NCBI GenBank assembly: GCA_964355975.1 | Contig: CAYHFW010000001.1 | Location: forward strand, 62,001-126,000 | Reading direction: 5' to 3' | DNA from: F1-60-MAGs104 sp964355975 | GTDB lineage: Bacteria; Planctomycetota; Phycisphaerae; Phycisphaerales; SM1A02 | DNA length: 64,000 bases | Shown here: positions 52,088-62,290 of the stretch, one piece after another | Layout: each line of letters begins with the position of its first letter | Position numbering within the stretch: position 1 is the stretch's first letter | Notes under the pieces: generated by a model | The model's input: the letters and a program-made list of their open reading frames with translations, nothing else | What the model was told of the DNA's origin: nothing | Databases searched by the model: none | Made by a program: the position numbers and the translations under genes

Positions 52088-53701
52088 TCAGGCGATCGCC
52101 CCTTGTGTTGGTGCGGTCTCATCCTTGAGTTCGGTGACCAAAACGTCGGTGGTCAACATGAGTCCTGCGATGCTCGCAGCATTCTCGATTGCAGTCTTTG
52201 CAACGAGTGCTGGATCGATGATGCCAGCCTTGGTGAGGTCTTCGTACTCGCCGGTCGATGCGTTGAAGCCAAAGGATCCCTTGCCTTCGAGCACCTTCTC
52301 GACAACGACGTCGCCGTCGGTGCCGAAGTTCGTTGCGATCTGCCACGTTGGCTTGCGAAGGGCTTCGGCGACGATGTCGTAGCCAAACACTTCATCGCCC
52401 TCAGCGTTCTTGCGTGCCGACTTGATCGCGGCGATTGCGCGCAGGTATGCAACGCCTCCACCAGCAACGTAGCCCTCTTTCGCTGCGGCGCGTGTTGCGT
52501 GCAGTGCATCGTCGACGCGGTCCTTCTTCTCTTTCATCGCGGTCTCAGTTGCGCCGCCGACATGAATGATCGCCACGCCGCCCGTGAGCTTCGCAAGACG
52601 TTCCATGAACTTCTCGCGGTCGTACTCAGAGGTCGACTTCTCGTGCTGCGACTTGATTTGCGCAACGCGATCTGAGATCGCCGCCTTCTTGCCAGCGCCT
52701 TCGATGATCGTGCACTCATCCTTCGTGATGATGATGCGACGTGCGCTGCCGAGCTCAGAGAGTTCGACGTCTGCGAGATTGCGGCCGATGTCTTCAGCGA
52801 AGAACACGCCGCCAGTGAGCGTCGCGATATCGCCGAGCATCGCCTTGCGACGATCGCCGAATCCAGGAGCCTTGACGGCGCAGATCTGCAGGACGCCACG
52901 CAGACGATTGACGACGAGCGCCGCGAGGGCTTCGTTCTCAACTTCTTCGGCGATGACGAGCAGAGGCTTCGCAGCAGTCGCGACCTTGTTGAGCAGTGGC
53001 AAGAAATCGACGAGATTCGAGATCTTCTTCTCGTAGATCAGCACCATCGCGTTCTCAAGCACGCACTCAGCTTTCTTTGGATCGGTCATGAAGTATGGCG
53101 AGAGGTAACCCTTGTCGAAGCACATTCCCTCGACGTAATCGAGTGTTGTGTCTGCGGTCTTGCCCTCTTCGATTTCAACGACGCCGTTGGCGCCGACTTT
53201 GTGAATCGCCTCGGCGATGAGTTCGCCGATTTCACTGTCGTGATTCGCACTCACGGTGGCGACCTTCTTCAGGTCTTCTTTGCCGCGGCACTTGGTGCTC
53301 GCAGCGGTGATTGCTGTGCAAGCGACTGCAGCGGCCGCATTGATGCCGCGTTGGATCGCAACTGAGTTTGCTCCTGTGGCGACGAACTTGAGCCCGCCGT
53401 TGAAGATCGCTGCCGCGAGGACGGTGGCGGCAGTCGTGCCGTCGCCTGCAACATCGGCGGTCTTCTTTGCAACTTGGTGCACCAACTTGGCGCCCATGTT
53501 CTGGAAGGGTTCTGCGAGTTCGACTTCCTTCGCAACGCTCACGCCGTCCTTGGTGACGGATGGGCTGCCGAAAGACTTCTGAACAATCACGTTGCGTCCC
53601 GATGGACCCATCGTGACAGCGACCGCCTGAGCGATCTGGTCGACGCCACGCTTCAATTCAGCGTGTGCGGCGGTTGAGAATTTCATCTGCTTACTAGACA
53701 T
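52088..53701 (-). CDS. groEL2: Chaperonin GroEL, second copy without GGM tail
   Basis: 537 residues. It has the GroEL ATPase motif VAGDGTTAATVLA, the conserved KAPGFGDRRKAML and the C-terminal equatorial GxGGGxAY-like VAGGGVAYLRA. The usual Gly/Met tail is missing; it ends TAPTQGAIA. It differs at many positions from the copy at 54137, including fewer acidic residues in the N-terminus. GGAG lies before ATG 53701. A specialised client set is likely for the second copy (inference). Confidence 0.92.
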   Translation of the reverse strand: MSSKQMKFSTAAHAELKRGVDQIAQAVAVTMGPSGRNVIVQKSFGSPSVTKDGVSVAKEVELAEPFQNMGAKLVHQVAKKTADVAGDGTTAATVLAAAIFNGGLKFVATGANSVAIQRGINAAAAVACTAITAASTKCRGKEDLKKVATVSANHDSEIGELIAEAIHKVGANGVVEIEEGKTADTTLDYVEGMCFDKGYLSPYFMTDPKKAECVLENAMVLIYEKKISNLVDFLPLLNKVATAAKPLLVIAEEVENEALAALVVNRLRGVLQICAVKAPGFGDRRKAMLGDIATLTGGVFFAEDIGRNLADVELSELGSARRIIITKDECTIIEGAGKKAAISDRVAQIKSQHEKSTSEYDREKFMERLAKLTGGVAIIHVGGATETAMKEKKDRVDDALHATRAAAKEGYVAGGGVAYLRAIAAIKSARKNAEGDEVFGYDIVAEALRKPTWQIATNFGTDGDVVVEKVLEGKGSFGFNASTGEYEDLTKAGIIDPALVAKTAIENAASIAGLMLTTDVLVTELKDETAPTQGAIA

Positions 53702-53774
53702 GTGTGGACTCCTGACTAAAAAGACTGAAAAGTTTTTGAAAGGACAAAAGTGTGTTCGCGCGTATCGCGTTCGA

Positions 53775-54068
53775 TCAGCCGTCAATCACGCCGAGCAGTT
53801 CGCTCTCGCGAATGATCAGATGTGGAACGTTCTTGATTTCGATCTCAGTGCCTGAGTACTTGCCATAGACGACGGTGTCGCCCTTCTTGACGGTTGGAAC
53901 GAGGCGCGATCCATTGTCCAGCAACTTGCCTGGTCCAACAGAAATGACCTTGCCTTGCATTGGCTTCTCTTTTGCAGACTCTGGCAAGAAAATGCCAGAA
54001 GTGGTCTTGGTCTCTGCATCGAGTGGTTTGACGACGATGCGGTCTTCGAGTGGTCGAACAGTGCTCAT
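53775..54068 (-). CDS. groES: Co-chaperonin GroES
   Basis: 97 residues. It begins STVRPLEDRIVVKPLDAE and holds the mobile loop around ETKTTSGIFLPESA, with the GPGKLLDNG and KKGDTVVYGKYSGTEI strands. It forms the lid of GroEL. It is placed between the two groEL genes, 68 bp after groEL1 and 73 bp before groEL2. GGAG precedes the ATG. Confidence 0.96.
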   Translation of the reverse strand: MSTVRPLEDRIVVKPLDAETKTTSGIFLPESAKEKPMQGKVISVGPGKLLDNGSRLVPTVKKGDTVVYGKYSGTEIEIKNVPHLIIRESELLGVIDG

Positions 54069-54136
54069 GTGAATCTCCGTGTGTAAAAAGTTGAATGTGA
54101 AATTGAATTGATTTGAAAGAAGTGGGGGACGTTGGC

Positions 54137-55858
<1,722 letters not shown>

Positions 55859-56055
55859 GGTGTTCTCCAGCGTTGGGGTTCGGATCTTTGAGTCTTTGTT
55901 GATCGAGGCGCGTTGATCTTGTGAATCAACTGCTCTTTTCACGAAACGAGCGGGTGCTTAGAGCAAAGTGCGTGCCACGATCGGTGGGGTGCATTTCGGT
56001 TGGTTTGCCCCTGTGCGGTCAGGCAAGGGTGGGGGATGCCAAAGAGGCAGGATCG

Positions 56056-56970
56056 CTAGTTCTGCGAGCCGTTGGCGTCCGTTGGTCCTATAACCCTAAC
56101 GACGCTCTCAAGCGACGGGGGCGGCGAGGTGAGGATTCGTCCAATCCAGACGAAGTTGACCGCGAGGTAGATCGATCCCATGAGTAGGAGTCCTCCTGCC
56201 ACGAATTCAATAACGCGCAGGACAAGGGCGAGGTCAAACTGTCCGATCGTTGGAAGCACCGTTGCGCCGAGCGCTGCCACGAGCGCGATTGCCCCTGCAA
56301 TCACCATCGTCTCGATCGATTGTCGCGCCGTCCCGGCATGGCGAAACCTTCGACATCTGCGGCCGAGCACTGTGACGAAGGTGCGCAATCCAACTGCGGC
56401 GACCGCCGATCCAAGCAATTGCACGGCGAGAGATGCGAAGACGATTCCGCTAGTTGAGAGTCGTACAGAGCGTTCGACTGGAAGCAACATCGCGACTGCG
56501 ACGGCGAAGGCGCCAAACAGCCAGATTCCGACTCCGGCCATCAGCCAACTGCCCGCGCGGCCACTCTCGGCGCGCAGAATCGGGTCATCGCGGCGACTGA
56601 GTTGCACTGAACCGATCGTCACCGCCGCCACTCCCGCGAGCGCAATGAGGCTGCCAAGTTGGTCGGCCAACGTGTTCGTCACAGGACTCCCGCTGATGAG
56701 GTTGACGAGTTCGCGCGCCGCCGCGGGAGCGGTCGTGCCGACGGTCCAGAGCGCGAGTCCAGCGCCAATTGTCACGATTCCACGGGCGAGTCGCTGCGCA
56801 TGCAGCGGATGCGCAAGCGCCTGCGATGGCATGTCGAGTGTTTCAACGAGCGTGTGCATCACGAGTGTTCTGCACTCAGGGCACGCGCCCGTCACGGGCA
56901 GTCCGCGCAGGATGTGCGTGCATCCGATGCACTTGAGTTCATGCGTGACTGCGCAGAGCGTCTCGGCCAT
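56056..56970 (-). CDS. Zinc-ribbon multi-span membrane protein of unknown function
   Basis: 304 residues. An N-terminal zinc ribbon CIGCTHILRGLPVTGACPEC (C14, C17, C30, C33) is followed by about six hydrophobic helices. The 'C-x-x-C ... LRGLP ... CPEC' layout with membrane spans is frequent in Planctomycetota proteins of unknown role. It is divergent from the MoxR gene with 24 bp between starts. No catalytic motif is seen. Confidence 0.7.
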   Translation of the reverse strand: MAETLCAVTHELKCIGCTHILRGLPVTGACPECRTLVMHTLVETLDMPSQALAHPLHAQRLARGIVTIGAGLALWTVGTTAPAAARELVNLISGSPVTNTLADQLGSLIALAGVAAVTIGSVQLSRRDDPILRAESGRAGSWLMAGVGIWLFGAFAVAVAMLLPVERSVRLSTSGIVFASLAVQLLGSAVAAVGLRTFVTVLGRRCRRFRHAGTARQSIETMVIAGAIALVAALGATVLPTIGQFDLALVLRVIEFVAGGLLLMGSIYLAVNFVWIGRILTSPPPSLESVVRVIGPTDANGSQN

Positions 56971-56994
56971 TCGCCAAGCGTATCCTCATCGCAC

Positions 56995-57921
56995 ATGGAC
57001 AAGATTGCAGCGCTCCGGGCAAACATCGCTTCGGTCTACCTCGGCAATGGCCGTGCGATCGATCGGCTGATCATCTGTTTGCTCGCACGCGGGCATGTGC
57101 TGATCGAAGATGTTCCTGGGGTTGGCAAGACGATTCTCGCGCAGGCGCTCGCGCGCAGTGTGCACTGTTCGTTCGGTCGCATTCAGTGCACGCCCGATCT
57201 CTTGCCGTCGGACATCACCGGCGTCGCGATGTTCGACCGTGAGAGTGGACACGTGACATTTCGTCGCGGACCTGTCTTCGCAAACATCGTGCTCGCAGAT
57301 GAGATCAATCGCGCGACTCCGCGCACGCAGTCGGCGCTGCTTGAGGCGATGGCCGAAGCGACGGTCACGGCAGAGGGCGAGGTGCACATGTTGCCGAGCC
57401 CATTCATGGTGATCGCGACGCAGAACCCTCATGAGTTCGAGGGCACGTATCTCTTGCCCGAGAATCAGCTCGATCGTTTTCTGATGCGCACCGAGTTGGG
57501 ATATCCCGCCGCGGCAGATGAGTCGCGGATCATTCATCAACAGCCCGCGCGCACAGCACTGCACGCGCTCGCGCCGGTGATGGATGCCGATGACGTCACT
57601 GCGCTGCAGCGCGAGGTCGATTGCGTGCGCATCGATCAGTCGCTCGTTGAGTACATCATCGCGATCGCGCACGCGACGCGCACGCATCCGCACTTTCAGC
57701 TTGGAGTGAGCCCGCGCGGCGCGTTGGCGCTCGCGCAATCTGCGCGTGCAACTGCACGGTGTGCAAAGCGCGACTTCGTCGTGCCCGAAGACATTCTTGA
57801 CAATGTGATTCCAGTCTGCGCACACCGCGTTGTGCCGCGACTCGCGTCAAGTGCGAATGTGCGCGTTGAAGTCGAACGACTTCTCAACGATGTCATCGCG
57901 AGTGTGCCGAGCATCGTGTAG
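56995..57921 (+). CDS. MoxR-family AAA+ ATPase
   Basis: 308 residues. The P-loop is EDVPGVGKTILAQALA (P41-T46 core), Walker B is IVLADEINRA and a sensor-like IATQNPHEFEGTYLLPENQLDRF follows. LGVSPRGALALAQSARA is typical near the C-terminus. MoxR proteins act with von Willebrand A-domain partners in metalloenzyme or envelope maturation. No DUF58 or VWA partner gene follows, which is unusual; the next gene is convergent. Confidence 0.9.
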   Translation: MDKIAALRANIASVYLGNGRAIDRLIICLLARGHVLIEDVPGVGKTILAQALARSVHCSFGRIQCTPDLLPSDITGVAMFDRESGHVTFRRGPVFANIVLADEINRATPRTQSALLEAMAEATVTAEGEVHMLPSPFMVIATQNPHEFEGTYLLPENQLDRFLMRTELGYPAAADESRIIHQQPARTALHALAPVMDADDVTALQREVDCVRIDQSLVEYIIAIAHATRTHPHFQLGVSPRGALALAQSARATARCAKRDFVVPEDILDNVIPVCAHRVVPRLASSANVRVEVERLLNDVIASVPSIV

Positions 57922-57935
57922 GCAGGGTCACGCGA

Positions 57936-58508
57936 TCAGAGCAACGAGAGGTTGGGCTTCTGATTTCCAACGGCGCGCCACGTGATTCGCGTGATGCGCC
58001 AGATGCCATCAGACTCGCGCGCGACTTCGAATTGCCATCGCGTGGGGACGGTTCCGTAACTCGAAGCCGTGCGTGTGCGACAACTGAGATCGACTGTCGC
58101 GCGATCATCGGCGGTCGACTGCGCAGTGAGCGATGCGATCTCGTTCGTCTCGATTCGGTGGCGCGTTGCGAACGAATCGAACGCGCGGTCGATGTGCGCG
58201 CGGTCACTGCCAGGTTGCTCAGCCGAGCCCATATGGATAGATGCGCTCGGCGAAAAGCAACTCTTCGCTGCGGCAGGATCACCAGCAACCGCAGCGGCAA
58301 CGAGTTGCTCGATCACGCCGCGCGCATGGTCTGCGGGGGTCACGATGAGCCATCCGCACATCACAGTGACGCCGAATCCAATGAGGCACGCGCCCGCCGC
58401 CGCGAGCCATCTCACCGAGCCGCGGTGCAGTCCGATGAATGTGCACAGCAGCAGGGCCGCAACGAGGGCGAACGAAATCGTCCAAGAATGTTCAGCAAGA
58501 AAGACCAC
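57936..58508 (-). CDS. Membrane-anchored protein with SnoaL-like domain
   Basis: 190 residues. Two N-terminal hydrophobic helices (about 9-27 and 33-57) are followed by a soluble part of about 125 residues, VIEQLVAAAVAGDPAAAKSCFSPSASIHM ... RWQFEVARESDGIWRITRITW. The latter has the order of a SnoaL/NTF2-like cone fold. Role unknown. It is convergent with moxR and divergent from the LON-domain gene. Confidence 0.6.
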   Translation of the reverse strand: MVFLAEHSWTISFALVAALLLCTFIGLHRGSVRWLAAAGACLIGFGVTVMCGWLIVTPADHARGVIEQLVAAAVAGDPAAAKSCFSPSASIHMGSAEQPGSDRAHIDRAFDSFATRHRIETNEIASLTAQSTADDRATVDLSCRTRTASSYGTVPTRWQFEVARESDGIWRITRITWRAVGNQKPNLSLL

Positions 58509-58541
58509 GTCGCCAAGAGCATAGGAATAGCATCCTGCGCG

Positions 58542-59252
58542 ATGGCTGAGATGGTCTCAATCAATTTCGCTGATCCTGTTGCGCTCATTCCGCTGCCCGG
58601 AGTCGTGCTCTTGCCGCACACGGCGCTTCCGCTGCACATCTTTGAGCCGCGGTATCGGCAGATGATTCGCCATGCGCTCGAGGGATCGCCTTCCGCGTCG
58701 ATTCAACCCGTCGCGGTCGCGTCGATCATGCCCGATGCGAAGTCAACGCTGCGTGATCCGCCGCTGCGCGAAGTCGTGTGCGTTGCGCACATCGTGCAGC
58801 ATCAGTCGCACGCCGATGGGCGATTCGACATTGTGCTGCAGGGACTCTGTCGTGCGGCGATCGAGCGGCTCGATGCGCCCGATGGCAAGCGCCTCTACAG
58901 ACAAGCAATCTTGCGGCCGCTCGAGAATCCTGGTGCGATCGTGGCTGGTCTTGGAAAGATGCGCAATGAGATGCGCGCGCTGCTCTCGGGCTTGCGCTTT
59001 CAACGCATGCAGAGCGCGCGTGCGGTGCTCGGGTGGATCGAACGAAAAGAACTCAGTCATCAAGCAGCGCTCGAACTCGTCGCGTTCGCCCTCGTGAAAG
59101 ATGAAGGTTTGCGTTATCGCATTCTCGCTGAGAGCGATGCGTACGAACGCGCGAAGCTCGTGTGGGGCGACTTGCACCGAACCGACCGCTTCATCGCGAA
59201 GGCCGAGTTACAACTCGGCAAAGATGCGCCGCGCGGCGTGAGTTGGAATTAG
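58542..59252 (+). CDS. LON substrate-binding domain protein
   Basis: 236 residues. It begins IPLPGVVLLPHTALPLHIFEPRYRQMI, the N-terminal domain of Lon and of stand-alone LON-domain proteins, and has a helical C-terminus. No AAA or Ser/Lys protease motif is present, so it is not a protease by itself. Stand-alone forms may select substrates. ATG 58542 is chosen since the domain starts right after. Confidence 0.82.
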   Translation: MAEMVSINFADPVALIPLPGVVLLPHTALPLHIFEPRYRQMIRHALEGSPSASIQPVAVASIMPDAKSTLRDPPLREVVCVAHIVQHQSHADGRFDIVLQGLCRAAIERLDAPDGKRLYRQAILRPLENPGAIVAGLGKMRNEMRALLSGLRFQRMQSARAVLGWIERKELSHQAALELVAFALVKDEGLRYRILAESDAYERAKLVWGDLHRTDRFIAKAELQLGKDAPRGVSWN

Positions 59253-59273
59253 TCGCGCCCGCTGGCGTCCATT

Positions 59274-59343
59274 ACAAAAACCCCTGTTCACGGGCACATC
59301 TCGACCGCTCGAGGGCGCGAATTGTCCGTAAACAGGGTTTTGT
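59274..59343. terminator. Imperfect inverted repeat, probable terminator of the LON-domain gene
   Basis: ACAAAAACCCCTGTTCACGG (59274-59293) and CCGTAAACAGGGTTTTGT (59326-59343) pair with two single-base bulges and one mismatch around a 32-base loop. It starts 22 bp after the LON-domain stop. T-runs are short on both strands, so it could end transcription in either direction. Confidence 0.4.
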
Positions 59344-59410
59344 GCGGAGCCGCACACACGTGCGAACGAGACGCGGCGAGTCGAGGGTGGAGGGTGGATG
59401 CCAAGAGCGT

Positions 59411-59444
59411 TTGACTATGCACGAACTGTACATACACTGTACAT
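59411..59444 (+). promoter_or_regulatory. Promoter/operator before the BrnT-like gene
   Basis: TTGACT (59411-59416) and TACACT (59433-59438) are 16 bp apart and resemble sigma-70 boxes. Two direct copies of ACTGTACAT (59425-59433, 59436-59444), each containing the palindrome TGTACA, are 11 bp apart and cover the -10 box and start. This fits autoregulation by a toxin-antitoxin complex (inference). Confidence 0.45.
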
Positions 59445-59659
59445 GTGTCAGGAATTGCGATTGAATGGGATTCCAAGAAGGCTGTCGCCAACTATGCGAA
59501 GCACGGAGTCTCATTCGATGAAGCCGCGACAGTCCTAGAGGATGACTCTGCGCTCCTGATTCCTGACCCGGCGCACTCCAAGGCGGAAGATCGGTTCATT
59601 CTTCTAGGAGGAGCAATCGCAGCAATCTTCTTGTAGTCGTTCACTGCTATCGCGAATCT
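59445..59659 (+). pseudogene. brnT: BrnT-family toxin, frameshifted and cut by an assembly gap
   Basis: The first 58 or so residues match BrnT (DUF497): IEWDSKKAVANYAKHGVSF, EAATVLEDD and DPAHSKAEDRFILLG. The frame then stops after GAIAAIFL. In the next frame the expected C-terminus LLVVVHCYRES appears (from about 59627), so one base seems to be missing near 59620. The gene runs into the N gap at 59660. A BrnA antitoxin gene would normally follow and would fall in the gap. It is either decayed or misread at a contig end. The GTG start lies at the operator edge, so the message may be leaderless. Confidence 0.75.
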
Positions 59660-59759
59660 NNNNNNNNNNNNNNNNNNNNNNNNNNNNNNNNNNNNNNNNN
59701 NNNNNNNNNNNNNNNNNNNNNNNNNNNNNNNNNNNNNNNNNNNNNNNNNNNNNNNNNNN
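59660..59759. other. Assembly gap (100 N)
   Basis: Exactly 100 undetermined bases separate the BrnT-like gene from the first visible CRISPR repeat, which lacks its first base. A fixed 100-N run usually means unknown true length, so the array leader, further repeats, a BrnA gene or even cas genes could be missing here. Confidence 0.95.
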
Positions 59760-61200
59760 CCTCCGCGGCTAACCAGCCGCGGCCCCATTGAAGCGTATAT
59801 ACCATTGATTGAGCGTAAAATCCGCGAGGGTCCCTCCGCGGCTAACCAGCCGCGGCCCCATTGAAGCGGCGGGATTACTTCAACGAGCATGACGGTTTCG
59901 AAGAGCCCTCCGCGGCTAACCAGCCGCGGCCCCATTGAAGCGCGGCCTCTGCTGGCGTGATGACACCAGCGGTGGTCCCCTCCGCGGCTAACCAGCCGCG
60001 GCCCCATTGAAGCTTAGTTTTTTCGGATCGAGTGTCCAAGCGATGTCCCCCTCCGCGGCTAACCAGCCGCGGCCCCATTGAAGCTCTGAGATCGTCGCAC
60101 TCTTTTTTGAGTCGCGCGACCCTCCGCGGCTAACCAGCCGCGGCCCCATTGAAGCGCATCAATGTAGCGTTGCAATGCAGCACCCGTAAGGTCCCTCCGC
60201 GGCTAACCAGCCGCGGCCCCATTGAAGCGGGATAACTACCGTAACACGGTGTAACAGTAGGTGTGCCCTCCGCGGCTAACCAGCCGCGGCCCCATTGAAG
60301 CGTGAACTCCAGCCCTGTCCCCATCTCGGCATGCTTCTCCCTCCGCGGCTAACCAGCCGCGGCCCCATTGAAGCCTATGAAACGTCCTTATCTGGGCGGC
60401 TCACAGCCCCTCCGCGGCTAACCAGCCGCGGCCCCATTGAAGCGCTCCCTCGACCAACACCTCGACACCAATGCCAGCCCTCCGCGGCTAACCAGCCGCG
60501 GCCCCATTGAAGCTTGATTGGCAATATCGAGATGCTGATCCCATTCCCCCCTCCGCGGCTAACCAGCCGCGGCCCCATTGAAGCGCCTTTCGAGAGAGTT
60601 TTGAGCATTGAATGAATCACCCCTCCGCGGCTAACCAGCCGCGGCCCCATTGAAGCCCGAGAGGATTTCGCCGATGGCGAAAGTTAGGACGAGCCCTCCG
60701 CGGCTAACCAGCCGCGGCCCCATTGAAGCGTGTAGTCCTCGTCGCACGCGACGAAGAGCGGGGCGACCCTCCGCGGCTAACCAGCCGCGGCCCCATTGAA
60801 GCCATGGCTCCGTGGTGATCCACGACCCCAGTCCGAGGCCCTCCGCGGCTAACCAGCCGCGGCCCCATTGAAGCCCGATGATGCGCGCCTTGCCGCGCGT
60901 CGCGGTGACCCTCCGCGGCTAACCAGCCGCGGCCCCATTGAAGCNNNNNNNNNNNNNNNNNNNNNNNNNNNNNNNNNNNNNNNNNNNNNNNNNNNNNNNN
61001 NNNNNNNNNNNNNNNNNNNNNNNNNNNNNNNNNNNNNNNNNNNNCCCTCCGCGGCTAACCAGCCGCGGCCCCATTGAAGCGCGAGTGGGGATGCCGACGG
61101 TAAAACTTTTGGGGCCCTCCGCGGCTAACCAGCCGCGGCCCCATTGAAGCCTCATGTATCTCCTGAGGGTGCGCTCTGCACTGAAGTCTCCGCGGTTTTA
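59760..61200 (+). CRISPR. CRISPR array, at least 19 repeats of 36 bp
   Basis: Nineteen visible repeats (the first lacks one base; the last complete one ends at 61150) are separated by unique spacers of 33-38 bases. The repeat holds a perfect hairpin, CCGCGGCT - AACC - AGCCGCGG, preceded by CCCT and followed by CCCCATTGAAGC. An ATTGAA(A/G)C-like 3' end is the usual crRNA 5' handle of class 1 systems, so transcription is probably rightward. A degenerate partial repeat (TCCGCGG at about 61186-61200, 35 bases after the last repeat) marks the right side as the distal end. No cas gene is in the window; a 100-N gap interrupts the array. Confidence 0.97.
60945..61044. other. Assembly gap inside the CRISPR array (100 N)
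   Basis: Exactly 100 undetermined bases are flanked by complete repeats on both sides (60909-60944 and 61045-61080). The array was probably collapsed or broken here during assembly, so the true repeat count is unknown. Confidence 0.95.
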
Positions 61201-61253
61201 AAAGCGCGCTCGATTTCTAACTGACGAACTTCGATAGCCCAATCACCCCTGCG

Positions 61254-61940
61254 TCACTCATCCGCCACTGTGGCCGGCTTCGCAACCTCATGCACTTCGA
61301 CGACTCCCATCAGCGGCGTGAATCGATAAATCTTGTCAGCGAATCGTTCGAAGATGCATTGATCGTGATGACTAATCATGATCACTTGAAATCCAAGTGC
61401 GCGCCCAGCCTGCTGCACGATGCGGACAAAGTTCGGCACTAGGTCTGGGCGCAACCAACAATCCTGTTCGTCGAGAATCAGCACGCGGCGATGCAATCGC
61501 TCGTCGAGCGTCGCGAGCGCAAGCATTCTTAAACTGACGCTCAAGACGTTCGCAACAGACCCGCCTTGTCCGCGCAAGACATCCTCTCGCTGTCCGTCAT
61601 TGTCGATCCAGAACTCGACCGCAGCAGCCCCACGCTTGAGGGTTGGCTCAGCCTTGAACTGGATGTCCTGATCGAGTATCTCTTGCAAGGCAATCGTCGC
61701 TTGCTTCTCCACCTGACTCAACACATCCTTGAAAAGCCGGTCGCTGAGCGTCGCGAGTGCGTCGGCCACTTGAGGTGCGAGCGCGAGTCGTGAGGTGAGT
61801 TCGGTGTCTCGCTCTTGCAACTGTTGAACTTCGGCGATTCGGTCATCACGTCGGATCATGAGCAACTCGAGCCGCTTTCGCGCGGCGGCCGAAGAAGGAC
61901 ATGGACCATACTCCCTGACCTGTTCGGGTCGGATTGTCAT
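61254..61940 (-). CDS. Rad50/SbcC-like ATPase, C-terminal half as a separate protein
   Basis: 228 residues. After a short coiled coil (about 18-60) come the C-lobe ABC motifs of Rad50/SMC ATPases: signature-like GQGGSVANVLSVSLR (124-138), Walker B RVLILDE (152-158) and the switch His in VIMISHHD (187-193). There is no Walker A, so it cannot bind ATP alone and needs a separate N-lobe. The N-lobe candidate is encoded upstream beyond 63244. It overlaps the coiled-coil gene by 4 bp (ATGA). It is the last gene of the operon, about 50 bp from the CRISPR distal end. Confidence 0.8.
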   Translation of the reverse strand: MTIRPEQVREYGPCPSSAAARKRLELLMIRRDDRIAEVQQLQERDTELTSRLALAPQVADALATLSDRLFKDVLSQVEKQATIALQEILDQDIQFKAEPTLKRGAAAVEFWIDNDGQREDVLRGQGGSVANVLSVSLRMLALATLDERLHRRVLILDEQDCWLRPDLVPNFVRIVQQAGRALGFQVIMISHHDQCIFERFADKIYRFTPLMGVVEVHEVAKPATVADE

Positions 61941-62290
61941 TGGACGCCTGAACTGTCGCCGCCGGGGTTCGCCGAACTCTGCGCTTCAGCGAACGACCGC
62001 TCGGCCTCGGCAATGCCGAGCTCGATCGCGTCGAGCGTGATTTGGTAGGCGCGTCGCTTGGCCTCGTTGTCATGGATCATCTCGCTGAGTTGCTTCTTCA
62101 ACCCTTCGATGTCGTCGGTGCCGTACCTCGCCCGCGCGTCGGCCTTGAGTTCATCGAGCCGGGCCTGCGCGGTCTCTCGATTGGCATCCGTTGCAATCCG
62201 CTTCTCGTCGAGTCGCTTGAATCGCCGCTGCAACTCTTCGATCGACTGCTGGCGTGTGGATTGTGGTTCGGCTGGTTCATTCTTTGGCAT
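61937..62290 (-). CDS. Small coiled-coil protein of the split Rad50-like operon
   Basis: 117 residues, almost entirely charged helix (RRFKRLDEKRIATDANRETAQARLDELKA ... AELGIAEAERSFAEA). No catalytic motif is seen. It overlaps the nuclease gene by 14 bp and the ATPase C-half by 4 bp, so all are probably made together. By size and position it may supply part of the ascending coiled-coil arm missing from the split ATPase (inference). Confidence 0.65.
   Translation of the reverse strand: MPKNEPAEPQSTRQQSIEELQRRFKRLDEKRIATDANRETAQARLDELKADARARYGTDDIEGLKKQLSEMIHDNEAKRRAYQITLDAIELGIAEAERSFAEAQSSANPGGDSSGVQ

Noticed and set aside
55859..56055. A CIRCE-type HrcA operator before groEL1
   Set aside because: No TTAGCACTC-N9-GAGTGCTAA-like dyad was found; a lone 'GGGTGCTTAG' is not enough.
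59492..60650. Open frames translating to repeated 'MGPRLVSRGG' units
   Set aside because: They are translations of the CRISPR repeats and include N bases.
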